Source: Struthio camelus (lineage: Eukaryota; Chordata; Aves; Struthioniformes; Struthionidae). Taken from it: DNA of 64,000 nt. The translations under genes were made by a program, and so were the position numbers. Every line of letters starts with the position of its first letter. The stretch's first letter is position 1. The notes beneath the pieces were generated by a model, which saw nothing but the letters and a program-made list of their open reading frames with translations, was not told the origin of the DNA and did no database searches. The stretch is from positions 137,837,950-137,901,949 of the forward strand of contig NC_090943.1 in the NCBI RefSeq assembly GCF_040807025.1, in the 5' to 3' direction. This document shows, piece by piece, positions 47,301-60,600 of this stretch.

Positions 47301-50300
47301 CTGTTGTAACAATTGCTACCCCAGCATTGCCTACAGCCCCAAAGTTTCTTCTAACATGTTCTAATGTGCTGCACAGGCGAGATGTCTTACCTCAAAGGAT
47401 CTTTCTAGGAAGTGGAAAAGCAGTCAAGGCGGCAGGAGCACAACTCACGCAGTAGCTCCCTGCTAAGCAGAGCTCAGACAGCTGGTTTGCCAGGCTTTGA
47501 CTGTACTCATTATGTTATTTTGCTGTCTACAGGAATTACTGGGGAAGCCATACAGAGTTATTCCTCACAGAACTGAGAGGAAGTTTTGGACTTCCTCTTA
47601 CAGCTGAAGATTCTTCAGGTTGCTTGTGCTATTATTTAATTAGCGTCACCTAGTAAAAGGCTTGTAGGAAATCTAAAACATCTCTGAATAGTGCAACCTT
47701 TGCCTGTGCCATTGTAAATGCGAATAACTGTCTGTCCTGATGCAATATGTCTATTTTTAGTGCCATTAATCTTATGTGTTGTCTCCAGGTAGGATGCCTT
47801 CCCATGCTGCCATGTTGGATGTACTTTATTCATAATCTGGAGCCTAGTAAGTCAGGAATTTACATTTCAGTGAAGAAGGTCAATGATTAAAATGAGAGAC
47901 AGCGTTAACTCTTTTTTTCATACCTTCACCTCATTGATGAATAATGCCTAAGCCCAAGAAAAGTCGTGTGGACTAACTATAATAGTCGCAGCCAATAGCC
48001 ACCATTTAGACACTGTTACTGTGTTTGCATTATGCCTCTTGGACAGATCTCAGCTAAGTGAAAGCTAGTATAGTTGCTACACCAGGTTTACCTTACTTTT
48101 GGAGCCCGATCTGGTGTAAAGTGAATATTATTTTCCCCTTATAAAAAGCAATCCTAGAACATACTTTCTGGCACAGTAAGTATATGCCCATTAGATCCCC
48201 AAATGCAATGGGTAAGGTGCTCGTTAGGATAGAAGGAAATCTTTTTCCACTCTGTTTGATTTCGAGCAAGGAACTGATCTCAGATGTTCTACATCCTAGG
48301 GAAACGTCCTAGCCACAGAGCTCTTGAATACTCTGAGATGAACCTGTCTCAATCTCTTCTTCTGGAACTGTCCTGCTCACTGCAATGAATATGTGAACTT
48401 AAGTTTGCCACTTCCCAGGGGAATGTCTCAATAAAAAGGCTATTGGGAGAGGATCATTTTCCTCCTAGAAACGTTTTAAGACAATGTAGATAGATACACT
48501 TTAATTTAGAAAACGCAAGATGTTTTATTTGACATCAAATAGCATCTGCCTTTAATGACTTCAAAATTGAGATGAGAATAATGAATATTGCAACGATGTC
48601 ATATCTGAATATTCCAGTAATAGTTCTGTATGTTCTGGATTATTTTTGGCTTTCATGAAATATTACAAAGACAATATATTTATAGAGTAAGAAACAGAAT
48701 CTAAAATGCAATTCTAAACAGCATTCTGGGGTTCTGAGCTGAAGAAAGCATAGCTCAATGACTTTCTGGATCTTTATTCCAAACTGAAGAAAAAAAATTA
48801 ATATTTTTTCCCTCACTAGCTAAAACATCTGCATCAGAAATGCAAAGTAATTTTGCTGTTCTTTTGCAGTTAGTTAATCAATGGTAAAAGATCAGAGAGC
48901 TACACAGCTGTCTGTGGTAACCAGCCAGAAGTTCTCATTATGATTTGTTTTCCCCCTTTTTAACATACTGTTCTGCTTGAAGTCTGGCTGTTATTTTGGC
49001 TGCCTATCTAGAAAACTCATTAGAAAATATTTTTCTTTTGAGAGTATGTATGTCAGTCAGTCTTAGAAATATTTCTTAAAAAATTGCTAGCACAGAGTTT
49101 AGGATTGGTCTGTGCCATTGTATAGATGTTCATGTGTTGGGGAAAAGTGAGAAATGGATGGTTTTAGAAGTGAAAGGCAGTTGGGAACACTGGACTGATG
49201 AAGTCCTGCTTTACCATGCAACAACTGAGATCTGTTTTATGTATTTTTGAGTGATTTTTGTGCTATTGACAAAATAGAAAGGAAGATCAGTGCAAGAGAA
49301 AGATCTTTTCATAAATTGTATGTGCATTTACTGCAGTAGAAATCAGGAACTAAAAACTCTGCCAGTTATAAATAGGCACACTTGCGGTTGATTATGAACT
49401 TCAATATAACTATGACATTATAATTTTAAAAATACAGATAAGTTTAGCAACCTTATGAGGGATCACACCAAAACAAGCATGCTGATTCTGAACTGTTTCA
49501 TTAGAGAAGAGTCGTTGAGGGAAATAAGCTTGAGTGAAGCAGCTGTCATTACAGCATCAGCACATCAGTCCCTGAACGAAACAAGAAGGGAAGGAGAGAC
49601 AAAGATTTTTAAAACTATGATTAAATAGTCTACTCATGCAGGTAGAAGTTATGTGATCTCAGCAAGTATCTTGCCAAATACAGTGAGATCAACCTGCTAC
49701 AATCAAGGAGTGTTAAGAGTGGGCAAGTTGGAATGCCAAAAGGAGAACAAAGAGAAAATTTGAGTAGCATGAAGCCAGAGATGAATAAAAATGACCAGAT
49801 ATCCATCCTGTAGTGACTCGCACGCAGTAAGCCTGCTGGAAAATGGTACGACTACAGAAAAAGTGACATCAGTCATCTGAGATGATTTCTTTGCATCAGT
49901 TTTTACCAAAGAGATTGTCCAATATTCAGACCTATTTTTTCCGTACAGATGACGTATGGACAGGACTGTGACATGAAGAGCACGTTTTAAAGGAGAAATA
50001 TGCAGCTGGGTTTCTTTCAAATGGTAATGCAGATCAGCAGGATCCATTCTAGGTTTGGAAAGTGAAGAGACAGGAATGATTTAGTAATACATACAGAATA
50101 AGTAGCTGTGAGCATTTGAAACTCTTAAAGTGGAGAAAAAACCCATCAATTTTACCCTGAAGAAGAGCGCAATGAGCTCTGTGGTAGTCTAAAACTCTTG
50201 CATTTTCCACAGAGTGGATGTTAAGAGTTTTTTCAGAGGCCTACTACCTTTATTGGGGTCTCAAGAAGAGTGGGAGATCATTATGAGTATATAGCAGGAA

Positions 50301-51218
50301 GCTTTTACTGTGTATGTACTGTATTGCTGGACAGCCATGAAAGCAGCTAGATGCAGGGTGTGTTCCACAAATCACTGTTTTACACTTGCGTGTTAGCACT
50401 GTAGTAGCAGTAAGTCTGGTCAAGCTTTTCCTTGTTTGCTGTTTTTTTCTCAAGTGTACAGTTTTTTTCTGAAGACATGTTGTTTTAGTTCTTCAGAAAT
50501 GTCACACTCAACCAATTTTTGCCATCGCTCTTGGACTTAAGTTCTGTTAAATTATTGAAAGCTGGCTAATATGATATTTCATAGGAATTTCACAGAAACA
50601 GCCTGTTTTCCAGGCCTGTCTCATCCAGACTATCCTTAAAGAGAGTACGAACCTACATCCTAAAACTATTCTCGCCATTTGCCTGCATATGTTGGTAGAA
50701 CTGATGCTTTGGAGCAATTACTAGAGTCTAAAAGTCTCAGCACAGACAGCTAAGACCTGTACTGCAGAATGCACCCATTTTTCAGCTGTTATCAGCAGGA
50801 TGATCTTTGACATGAGTTATATCAGTTCTGGTAATTTTTATTCTGAGGTGTAAAAGCGATAAATTTGACTTCTTAAAATAAGTGTGGCTTATTCAAATAT
50901 TCATTCCCATCCTAGTGAATTCCTGATATTAAATCAAGTGTTTGCTATTGCACCTTTTGGTTTCTACAGTCAAAAAGATTTCTGATGGGAAATTTCCAGC
51001 TGCACTCTGGGACATTGTACCTTGTTAAATAGCTATGTTATAATAATTAATTGTAATAATCTCTCCCTACTGATAGATTAGCACAAGATAAATTCCTTCC
51101 CCTCTTGCTCTCTATTCACCCTGTTCGAGGCTGTTAGACAAACAACTTGATGTATTTCACCAAAGACATTTTTATTGATACCCATAACCTCCATGGCATA
51201 AATTGCATACCCTTTCCT
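38346..51218. other. Intergenic sequence, no gene seen
   Basis: AT-rich sequence with a GC-rich patch at about 40250-40620 that holds a 132-codon open frame (40123-40521, +) of no recognisable content. A stretch at 43380-43660 is rich in TAAT-type motifs. A-runs lie at 38638-38653 and 39343-39358. Nothing here can be called a gene from sequence alone. Confidence 0.55.
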
Positions 51219-51243
51219 AAAAAAAAAAAAAAAAAAAAAAAAA
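51219..51243 (+). repeat. Poly(A) run of 25
   Basis: An uninterrupted run of 25 A followed by CAGG and more A-rich sequence. I could not recognise a retrocopy upstream of it, nor flanking target-site repeats, so it is listed only as a homopolymer. Confidence 0.9.
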
Positions 51244-53567
51244 CAGGAAAAAAAGTAAACGCCATTTCCAAAATGCATTTTTAAAATGTCTTTGTCATAT
51301 TTCCAAGTGCAATGCCATAATACGGTCCTCTCCCCTGCTAACAGATCTTTGGCAAAAAAGCTTTGACTGGCACTCTCTCAGTGAATACCCCTTCCATTGC
51401 TAGTATGACGAGGTGAGGGGCTCCAGGTGATCCCTTGGCAACTCCTAACATCATGATAACACCTTGGAGAGTTGTTTATGGGTGAGATGCCCAAAGGCCA
51501 TTAGCCCTGCCGAAACCACTCTCAACTCCAGACAAAATTTAAGGTAAAAATAAAATAAAAAGTTTAAGAAAGCCATTCCTTCTTTTAAAAACAAATGCAG
51601 AGCAATGAAATGATACCAAACTGCTACCTCTTATTCTGGATTGACTTCATTCCCCATCGTGGTCCTGAGCCTGGGGAATGGCATCCACCAGGAGCCATAG
51701 CTTGTGCAAGGTGAGGATAGTAATGGTAAAATGTCCCTGCCTGGATTCTTCTATTTCTAGTTGTCTGTTTGCTTAGTTGGTTTGTTGGTGTTTTTTTTTT
51801 TTTTTACCCTGTCATACTAATGATGCTTTAACAATTCCTTGATTCTTTTTTTAACATACCTTTGGCTGAATATAGGTCTGGTAAGTAAATTTTCATTAGT
51901 TAGTTACACTGAGTAGTTATCTTGACTTCTAATGCAATTTGAATTATTGCATTTGGATGGTACTTGGCTTGAGTCAAACTAGTTCATTTTTCAAGTTCAT
52001 TTTTGAAACTTTTCCCCAAAGAAGCATGCTGTGCATGGCTTTTAGTGAGAAACATCCTAATTACAAATAGAAACACAGATATATCTTCAGAAAGGAAATT
52101 TTACTAACCTTCTGTATATCACAATGCAGTAAACCTCCTTTCAAGTGCAGATATAAATGCATCAATTACAAAGTAGCTGTTTTGTCACAATTTATGAAGT
52201 AGATAAATGTGAAATTAAATCAAGTGTGTAGCTCACCTGTGTAAGTTGTCTTCACTGGAGTCTTTAATGACTAGCTTTCACAGATGAGATGCACATTATG
52301 TAAATCATAGGTGCTATTCTGTCAGGGTGCTACCAACCTTCTTTTTTCCCCTCCTCCAAAGGCCACATTTAGTTGGTCCAAAGAAGTGAAATTGTTGTTC
52401 TGACAGCATAATGCCTCTTCACAAAGGACATCATAGGAACAAATTACAGACCTGTCATCTTCTGAGTCAATTTTCTTGAGTGCCTCCTGCCCAGTCTTGC
52501 TGATATTGCAGAGGCTCTGTGTAGGTCCTGCAGCAGTGGAGCCACTTGTCAACGGACAACCTAGAGTTTATCTGTGTTACGGGGACTGAACAGTGGTTGG
52601 GGATGGAGTGGAGCAGGATTAAAAGATTTTGAACTTGTGAATATGTGATGTTTGAGGGAAGGTAGCCTTTAGCGATCCTGCTAATAGAACAGGAGTAGCT
52701 CTCTTACATATCCCATGTAATTGCTTCTCTCCAAACAGCTACAAAAAGATATTTTGAATTTTTTGTTTTGCTTAATTCAAGCATACAGAATGAAATAGCA
52801 GATGAAATTCTACTCTGTTAAAGGCAATGACAGAACTCTGGCAGTGAGAAACTGCAGCAAAAAGAGCTATTTTCTGGAGGAGTGAGATATTGCCCCAAAG
52901 TAACTGCATGCAATCTCTTCAGTATTCTTGCAAGGTTTCCCTGGTAAAGATATTCCCTTCTGAGAATTAATTCTGGAGCAGAACAAAGGTGTAAACATCT
53001 TTTAAATTTTTTCCGCCAAGACTGGATGCTAGATTTTCTGTGTGCTTTTTCACAAGAGAAGTGCCAGTTTTATCTTCTAGTACAAGGTAGAAATGTTTTG
53101 TATTTTGGCATTGGGATAGATATGAATCGGGGAATTTTATCCTTCAGGAAAATCTTGCTGGGTGTCACCTGCTGACTGTTCAGTCCGGCTGTTGCAAATT
53201 TGCTCTCTTCTGCTTCTCAAGCTGGGAAAAAAATGCCTGACTTGCCTGTGTCTCTATGGCTTCTAGAAACCCAAAGACTCTAGCCTACAAGCTTTCCACA
53301 TGAACCTACTTCTTACTCATGCAGATAGGTTCATTAGTATTAGTGGGATGAGCTGCATAAGGAAGGTTTACAGTATGACTGTTACAAACCACCCACATGC
53401 ATGACAAAAGAGTTGAGAGAATCTGTAGATCTGGCAAAATTTTCTTGGTCTTGCAGCTGTAAGATTTCAGCTTAGGTGATGCCTGTTCTACATACATATG
53501 TGTGCATGCTACCCTGCCACTGACACACTCTGGGGCTGAGCTTTGGGATCCCCTTTGCCTAGCCCTT

Positions 53568-53605
53568 GGGTCATGAGGAGAGCCTAGGGTCATGAGGAGA
53601 GCCAG
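53568..53605. repeat. 19-bp tandem duplication
   Basis: Two adjacent copies of a 19-base unit containing GGGTCATGAGGAGAGCC (53568-53586 and 53587-53605), differing only in the last bases. Confidence 0.85.
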
Positions 53606-54564
53606 ACCTTTGGGATGAGCATTGATCCCTTTCTCAGGATGGCGTGGCCGGACTGACAGAGGCTTGTGCAGAGACTTGCAGTTGGGCAGGTAACAACTGG
53701 CAAGGTGGCATCTGAACCCCTCCCTCCAGCTGCAAATTGTCATCTCCCAGCTGAGCTCACATCTGGCTCTATGCTTAATTCTTTTCCTACCTGTGCAACA
53801 AAGGTTTTAACCTGTGTGCTAAAGTCTTGGTTAGGATTTTTGAAATCAATCTTGCTACCCATTTGGTCCCATGAGACTTTCCCTTCCCTTACCTAACCTA
53901 CTGTGCCTGGAGTCACACCCACCAAGAGGCATGTCTTAAAGTAAATTGACTAAAGGTACTGAGATCTTTCAGAGGTGACAGAAAGCATCCAAGCACACAA
54001 GGACAAGCAGTATCTGTCCACAGGGAAAACCTACCACAGACACACTTATCATTTCTCTGGAAAACAAGATTTCACTTTCAAGTGTGGAAGAGGCTACCTG
54101 AAAGTGTTCAGGATCAATCAGTTTCATAAGGGCATTCAAAGAGGTTGAGGCCTAGATCTTATCATCCTAACTACATCACAAATAAGAGGTGAGGAAAATA
54201 TTCTCCTCCTGAAACAATAAGTTAGGGTCTCCACTGCTGTACTATCCTTGCTTCTTCCAGTAAGTGTATTATGAGCTTCTGGTAAGCTTATTGCAAAACA
54301 GAAGACATTTGTTTAAAAATGTTATGGAATAGCTCTATGTGCTGATTAATTTTGATCAGTTTCACTGGAAAGGAAGTTCTCTAACCAGCCCATTTGATAT
54401 GGCTAAGGCAAGACTAGCTGAGACAAGGCTCAGAGCTATCATCTCCATCAATACTACCTATATTTACAAGCTTTAGAAAGCTAGTTCTTTCAAGCTTTTT
54501 TTTTTTTTTGAAAAACTCATTTTATTTGAAATTTACCTGAGATATAGATTTTAGAAAAGTTAAA

Positions 54565-54605
54565 AAGAAGCTTAAATCTTTTTTTTTTTTAAGAAGCTTA
54601 AATCT
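54565..54605. repeat. 15-bp direct repeats flanking a T11 run
   Basis: AAGAAGCTTAAATCT occurs at 54565-54579 and again at 54591-54605, with only eleven T between. It has the shape of a target-site duplication around a bare poly(A) insertion on the - strand. A simple 26-base tandem duplication is the alternative. Confidence 0.8.
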
Positions 54606-57600
54606 CTGAGTTATTAGACTGATGAAATTTTAGTAGCCGTTCTTGTTTACCTAGGTGATCTTCTCCAGTTCTACCCATTTCAGAAATTTAAATCTTTAAT
54701 CTTAACAAATAAAATGTTAAAAAGCTCCTATGTGGGATAAGGAGCTCTTGCTGCACCGGTGCTCACTCAGTAGCTTACCACAAGCCTCCCAAAACCAGAA
54801 TTACTTGTTGTGCCATTGCACAATAAGTACTTTGGAGCTCTGTCAGACTACCAAAAAGTCCAGTCCAAGTAATGAGCCAGATCCCAACTCCTCCATTAGA
54901 CACCATAAGAATAAAGAACAAGGAGGTGATCTCTGCTCAAGGTGCAGAATCCAAGTGAACAGCTGCCAGAGAGGAGCCACAAGGACCCCCATGGATGTTC
55001 AGCTTGTTAGTCGCCTGCTCTAGTTTTGCACCACGTCTCTTTTAAATTAAGTATTAGATGAGCGGTAAGTACCTCTGGAATGTGATGAAAACGAAGGTAT
55101 AATTCATTTATCCTTTATGGGGAAAGTTAGAAATTTCAGAAATTAATTTCTACCTCTTCTCTATGGCTCGCTGCTTCCATCTCCTGTGTCATTTTGAGGA
55201 TTACTGCTTTTCCCTCTCTGGTTGAGTTTCTTATTACGACTTCTCTTTAGTGTCTTCATTTCCTCGCATGAACTGTGTTACATTGAAGGCTGTTATACGG
55301 AGTTTTTCATGTAGATGTATTAGGGGTAACTACTGCAGATGCCCAGTGTTTATTTTGCAGGAGATGTCAACAGGTATTTATGTCTGGAAGAAGTTCCATC
55401 AAATATTTTGGTAAATACTTTGGTACATTTGGTACTTTTGTAGATTTAGAATGCAACTGAGATTAATTACAAGTTCTATAATCACTCAGAAAAGCTGGAA
55501 AGGATAACAAAATCTTTATTAATTTATTATCTGTGAGCAGATGGCTTCTGAATTCACTGTCAAGTGGGAGCAAATGCAAGCAGACTCAAGCAGACAGAAA
55601 AGGCACATTGAATCTGCATCTTACTGTGAACAGTGTTTTTCCTCTTGCAGCCGATGAACCCTTTTATTCCTTTGTGAGAAGATTAAATGGGAAGATGGTG
55701 ATCGAGGAATCCAGAATGTTTCATTTTGCTGACCTTGCTCTACTGGCTGCTCTACTACTGTCCTAAGTTCCCTTCTGAGGTTCTGAATAGGATTATGCTG
55801 GGATGCTCAGAACTTGATGAAACATTCAATATTGTGCCTTAACTTCTCTTTCTGTATGGCTAATCCCTCTCCTCAAGAGCTTACGCCTAGCAAGTGTGTC
55901 ATGGCCAAGAAAAGCTCAAGAATATGCAAGGCCCATGTGATGGGAGCCAAACATCAGAGTATGTGTCTAATTGGGAAGCTTTCTTAGGACAGTCTGGCTT
56001 CTGCAAATGAACATATTTCTGGTATCAAAATGATCCGATCTCTGGTCTAGCGGTACTAACTCTGTTGCATGAAATCCCTGAATTTTTCTTGCCACGAAAA
56101 CAAAAATATGTTCTTAGAGCACCATGAATTGTCAGCTCCTTGCATTTCTCAGTTTGTTCTCCTTTCTTCAGAAAATTGATCAAACATTTGACCACGAAAT
56201 TTTAACAAGCATTACAGTACTGAGAGGAAACGTTTCAGTTGCCTTTCAAGGTAAAACTGAAAAAAAAAAGAGCATGGAACAAGGTTATCCTCTGCAAAGC
56301 TAAAGCACTGGTAACTTTTCAAAAGCATAACAAATCATAAGAAATTCATTTTCAGGCAGAGAAGTCAGATTTCTTCATTTCAGTGGTAAATGTTTGGTTC
56401 AATTTTTTGATCTACTTCTCTCGTGCTGTTTGTTGCCAAAAGCTTTCTTTCATCTATGGACCTCTTAGTAAGCATCAAAAGCACTCTGGGAGGAGAGTTC
56501 TCCTCCTTTTTGAGGAGAATGAGGGTATTTTATTGTGGCATGTATACTGCTAAGCTTTGCATAAACTTCAGAAAGAAGGTGTAAAACCTTCTGCCAAAAC
56601 AGTTACAATCTATTTCTGTCTATATTATGTCAGGAGTTGGTAGCCTAAGATTAGGACTTTTTGTTCAGGCCCAGTTCCCTTTTGGCTTAAGTGAATTTTA
56701 AAACGCTTATGATATGATATGATATCCTTATAGCCTGAGAGTCACTTGTGGTCTGGGAGACTTCAGGAAGAAGTCCTGAGAAAAGACTAGAAAACTGTTA
56801 AAAAAAATCACCCTGACATTCCCAAGCAGGTGCACAAGTGTGGGGAGGAGTATGGAAGAAGGAAAGAGCATAATGACATCAGGTAATGAATGAACATTCT
56901 AAATTCATCTTAATTTTCCCTAGTTGTAAGTGAAAACCACCATACCATCAGAGCACAGGATGGCATCTGAATTATTGTTAGAGCAATCCGGTGGTTCTTC
57001 AGTTTCAAGAAAACTGAGGAATACTGATGCTGGGCACGCCTTTTACATGTTCTTCTCTATGACAGTTGGATGGAGGAAACTTTGGCAGGTGTGCTGGGCT
57101 GTACATCGTTTCAGGATTTCCTCCTGTAAGACAGCAGCAGCTTATTATTGAAGGATGTGACCACATGGCAATGGTCTACAGTAGTTACTCTTCAATAACC
57201 TTTTCAAAGTTATCTGTGTTCAACTAAAGTGAAAAAAGGTGCCATTTGCGTGTGAAACCAGAGTGCTGGCATTGGCCGGGCAGGGGCTGGGTACTGATTA
57301 CTTAACACACTTTCAGTTCACCCTTGAATTTTTTTCCTTTTCTTAACAATGGCTTTCCTAGGTAAGCAAGCCCTTGTTCACTGCCACCGAGACTGCTATG
57401 CTAAGCAGCTCTAGGATATGGCTGATGAGAAAGGTGAATTGAAATAGAAAGGTGCCACTTGAGCTTAGGTGTTAAATAGTGGTTTCTGGAAAGCCATTTC
57501 TACCCTGGATTCCTCTGTCTGTGCTCAGAAACTTTACCCCCTTCCCAGTTCATCCACCTTCCTAGCACTCTGACACAATATCAAAAAATTCCAACAAACT

Positions 57601-60600
57601 CTCCTGTCCTCAGCCTGCTGTGGCATGTCTCATGTCCTCTCACCCTAATCAATTTTTTTTTGGTGATGAATACTTGTGTTTAATTTAAAGTAGGTGAGAT
57701 TTTGTACATTTATATGTTCATTGTCTGCAGTACTTCTATCTTACCTTGTGACTGTTGTTTCCTACCCTAATGGACATCTTGGTGACAGAGGCTCTTCTGC
57801 CTCAGTGACAGCATCATCACAGACCCTTTCTTTTGTAACTATTTTAGTGTTGGTGAAAAACGAAGATGTGGGAGAATGGCTGAAAAGCAGGTTGTGTTCA
57901 GATCTCCAGATGAGTCTCTATCTTCAATTTTGTGACTTAAAAAGCAAGAGTCATCACAACCTTGTAGCAAACAGAGCTTCCACGATTGGCCGTGTGGTTG
58001 TCTTAACAGAGCAGCATAGTCCATGTTCTCTATAGAATCACTTTTACAAGGATCAAAAATAAGAAGATAAAGAGGTAGGCTTGTTTCTAAATTCTCTGAG
58101 TCATGTCTGGACAATGAGGTAATCGATGAATAAAGCTCTAGTTTCTCCCTTTGAGACCCTCTGTCCTGGCAGCAAAAAAATTCATTCCTCTAAAATGAAT
58201 CTGCAGAAAAAAGGGCATGATCTTTTATATCTCAAAATTGTGCAGAGGCTTTGAAAGCTTAAATTAAAGTCCTTGTTGTGTCTCTGGTTTACCAGACTGT
58301 AAAGGCAGCTCTCCTATATCAAAATGTCTCTCAAAAAAAAAAAAAAAAAACAGCCTTTTTCCACCCATCCAAATAAGTGTTTAAACCCACCAAGGAAGTC
58401 GCTCCTAAAACGTCATCAGTACGGTGTTAATCCTGATGAGACAGATTGTTTAAAGGTAATGAAAGACTGCTAAGTTTTTAATTTGCAGAGAAAGCTGGAC
58501 TGGTCAAACTTTTGAACTTTTTTTTCAGTTGGGTCAGAAAATGTCAACCAAACCGTTTGTGAGTGTATGCGTGTAAAATAGAATAGTTTAATCAATACTT
58601 GCCCCTAAAGGCTTCTAAAGTTCAACCTGCAAATCATGGTCAAACTCAGAGGAAGAGAGGTTACTTATCCTTGAATAACAAATAGGCTTGTGGGTTAGCC
58701 TGTCAGCTGTGCCTAAAACTGTTTCCTTGGGCTTTTGGGGCAGGACAAGGGCTGACTGTGGATATTTTGTTTTCAATTTGCTGTACTGACTGAGGTAATG
58801 CTGTTTTGATCCTCTCTGCAACTGTACCATTTTGAGATTCCTCAAGTTAGGGGAAAATAAACAAAATGAGACCAGAGAGTCATATACTTGCTTGTGCTGA
58901 TAACTGTCTGGTTGATCTGGAAGGGAGCAAATGGGTGCATAGATTAATCCTACATGGATTTAGGGTAATGTCTTCAGCAGTTCACAGTACAGGCAAGTGA
59001 CTCTTGGTCACTTTTGGGTTCTTGGCTCTATGTCTTCTCTGGGCCTGCAGTTGTATAGCATTGTGGTTGTTCTCCTGATCGTTTGTTCTTTTAGTAACGA
59101 TCTAAGAAAATTTCCTTCTGACAATATTTTCCTGAGGTATCCTGAGCTTTCATCTCTGCCTACAGTGGAGAGCCAAGGATGTCTCTAGGCTGGAGATGTA
59201 TCATATATAATGGGGTAATGCTGGCTCCATATTGACAAATGGACTGATCCTGGTAGTGCCTCAGCCTCAGAGCACAGCTGCAGCTTTGCAGCAGAAGCAA
59301 ATACCCAGGTGGGCAGCCTGGTCCATCCCAGCAGATGCAACACGTGCCAGCAGCCTATGTGTGTTGCACAGGTCAGATCCCTTCTTCGGTGTTTCACTGC
59401 CTAAGATATTTTATTTTCTCCCCCAGTCTGCCACTGTTGGGCAATTGCAGGTGGGAAGCTCTCCCCACTGGAGACAGATGCTGCCTGTGGGTCCCTTCTC
59501 ACAGAAGAGAAGTGCTCCAGAAATGAAACACTTAAGTCCTGCAAATGCTGAGCGGGCTCTCTCCGCACAGGGATGCCCCTTTCTATAGCAGGGTTTTACC
59601 CTTAGTATACATTAATGTATAGCCCACAGTCTTGATGCATCCTGCTGGACTGGAATGAAAGATGTTCCTTATTTTTGCTTTGTTTTTTGTTTCCTTCTTT
59701 TCAGTTTGTCTTGAACGCCATGGTTGTAAAGATCTGTTGGTTAAAACTATTGTGTGCATTTCTTTCATGTTGCCTTATTACTTTCTCCTCCTTGAAGAAA
59801 GGTGAAGGGAAACCCGTCTAAAAAAGGAGAATTTCATAAAGCTATAATAGAAAGTTATGTTACAATTTTGAAAGCTTTAAATACACAGAATTCCAATACT
59901 TAAATGCTACAAGCCCTTGGAGATTTACTGATGATTTATTACCTCCTCCTTAGACCAAATACCAGTGAAATTGTATCCTTGGCTAGCTTTACTGTTTACA
60001 TAAGGATGTTTTTAAAGACACTTACGCTCGGGGAAATGATGGGAATTCACTGTGCACCTCAGAATAGGATAATTCTGTTTTAATTATAGATGGTATTTCT
60101 TCATTACTGGATGCCCAGAAACACTATAAAGATACCTGATTTTCATATTATTATAATTAAAGGGAACACAAAATAATAATAAAAAAACTCACATAATCAC
60201 AACTTAGAGTTAATGTCTGGGGAAATATTTTGTTTACTAAAAAAATTGAAATATCAGAAATGAAGCTATAGCATCTTAAAAATAATGAATTTATGAGAAG
60301 AAAATGTGATTGGATGTCACTAGTTTCATTTTCCTGCATCTATTTTTTTCTGTACCCCTTGCATTTCCGTTTCCTTTTCATGTGTTAACTGTACGACCAG
60401 TCCCACTTCAGTAAAAAAGATCTGGGGTTAAACTGCTTCCACAGCAGAGCCTTAGATTCATAATTACCACTTAAGCTCCTGTGCAGTGAGAGGCACAGCT
60501 TACAAAAAAAAAAGGTGTCTAGTTTTTAGACATCATCTTTAGAATGCGAATGTAATGGTCATGCAAATAGTGTTCTTAGTTAGTTAAAATATAGTGGTTT

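Noticed and set aside
53306..53743. 145-codon frame on the - strand
   Set aside because: It has no known motif, and its length is inflated by an internal 19-bp tandem duplication. It shows no start or splice context.
57694..58035. 113-codon frame with a hydrophobic N-terminus on the + strand
   Set aside because: The start resembles a signal peptide, but the rest has no cysteine pattern, domain or neighbouring exon to support a secreted protein.
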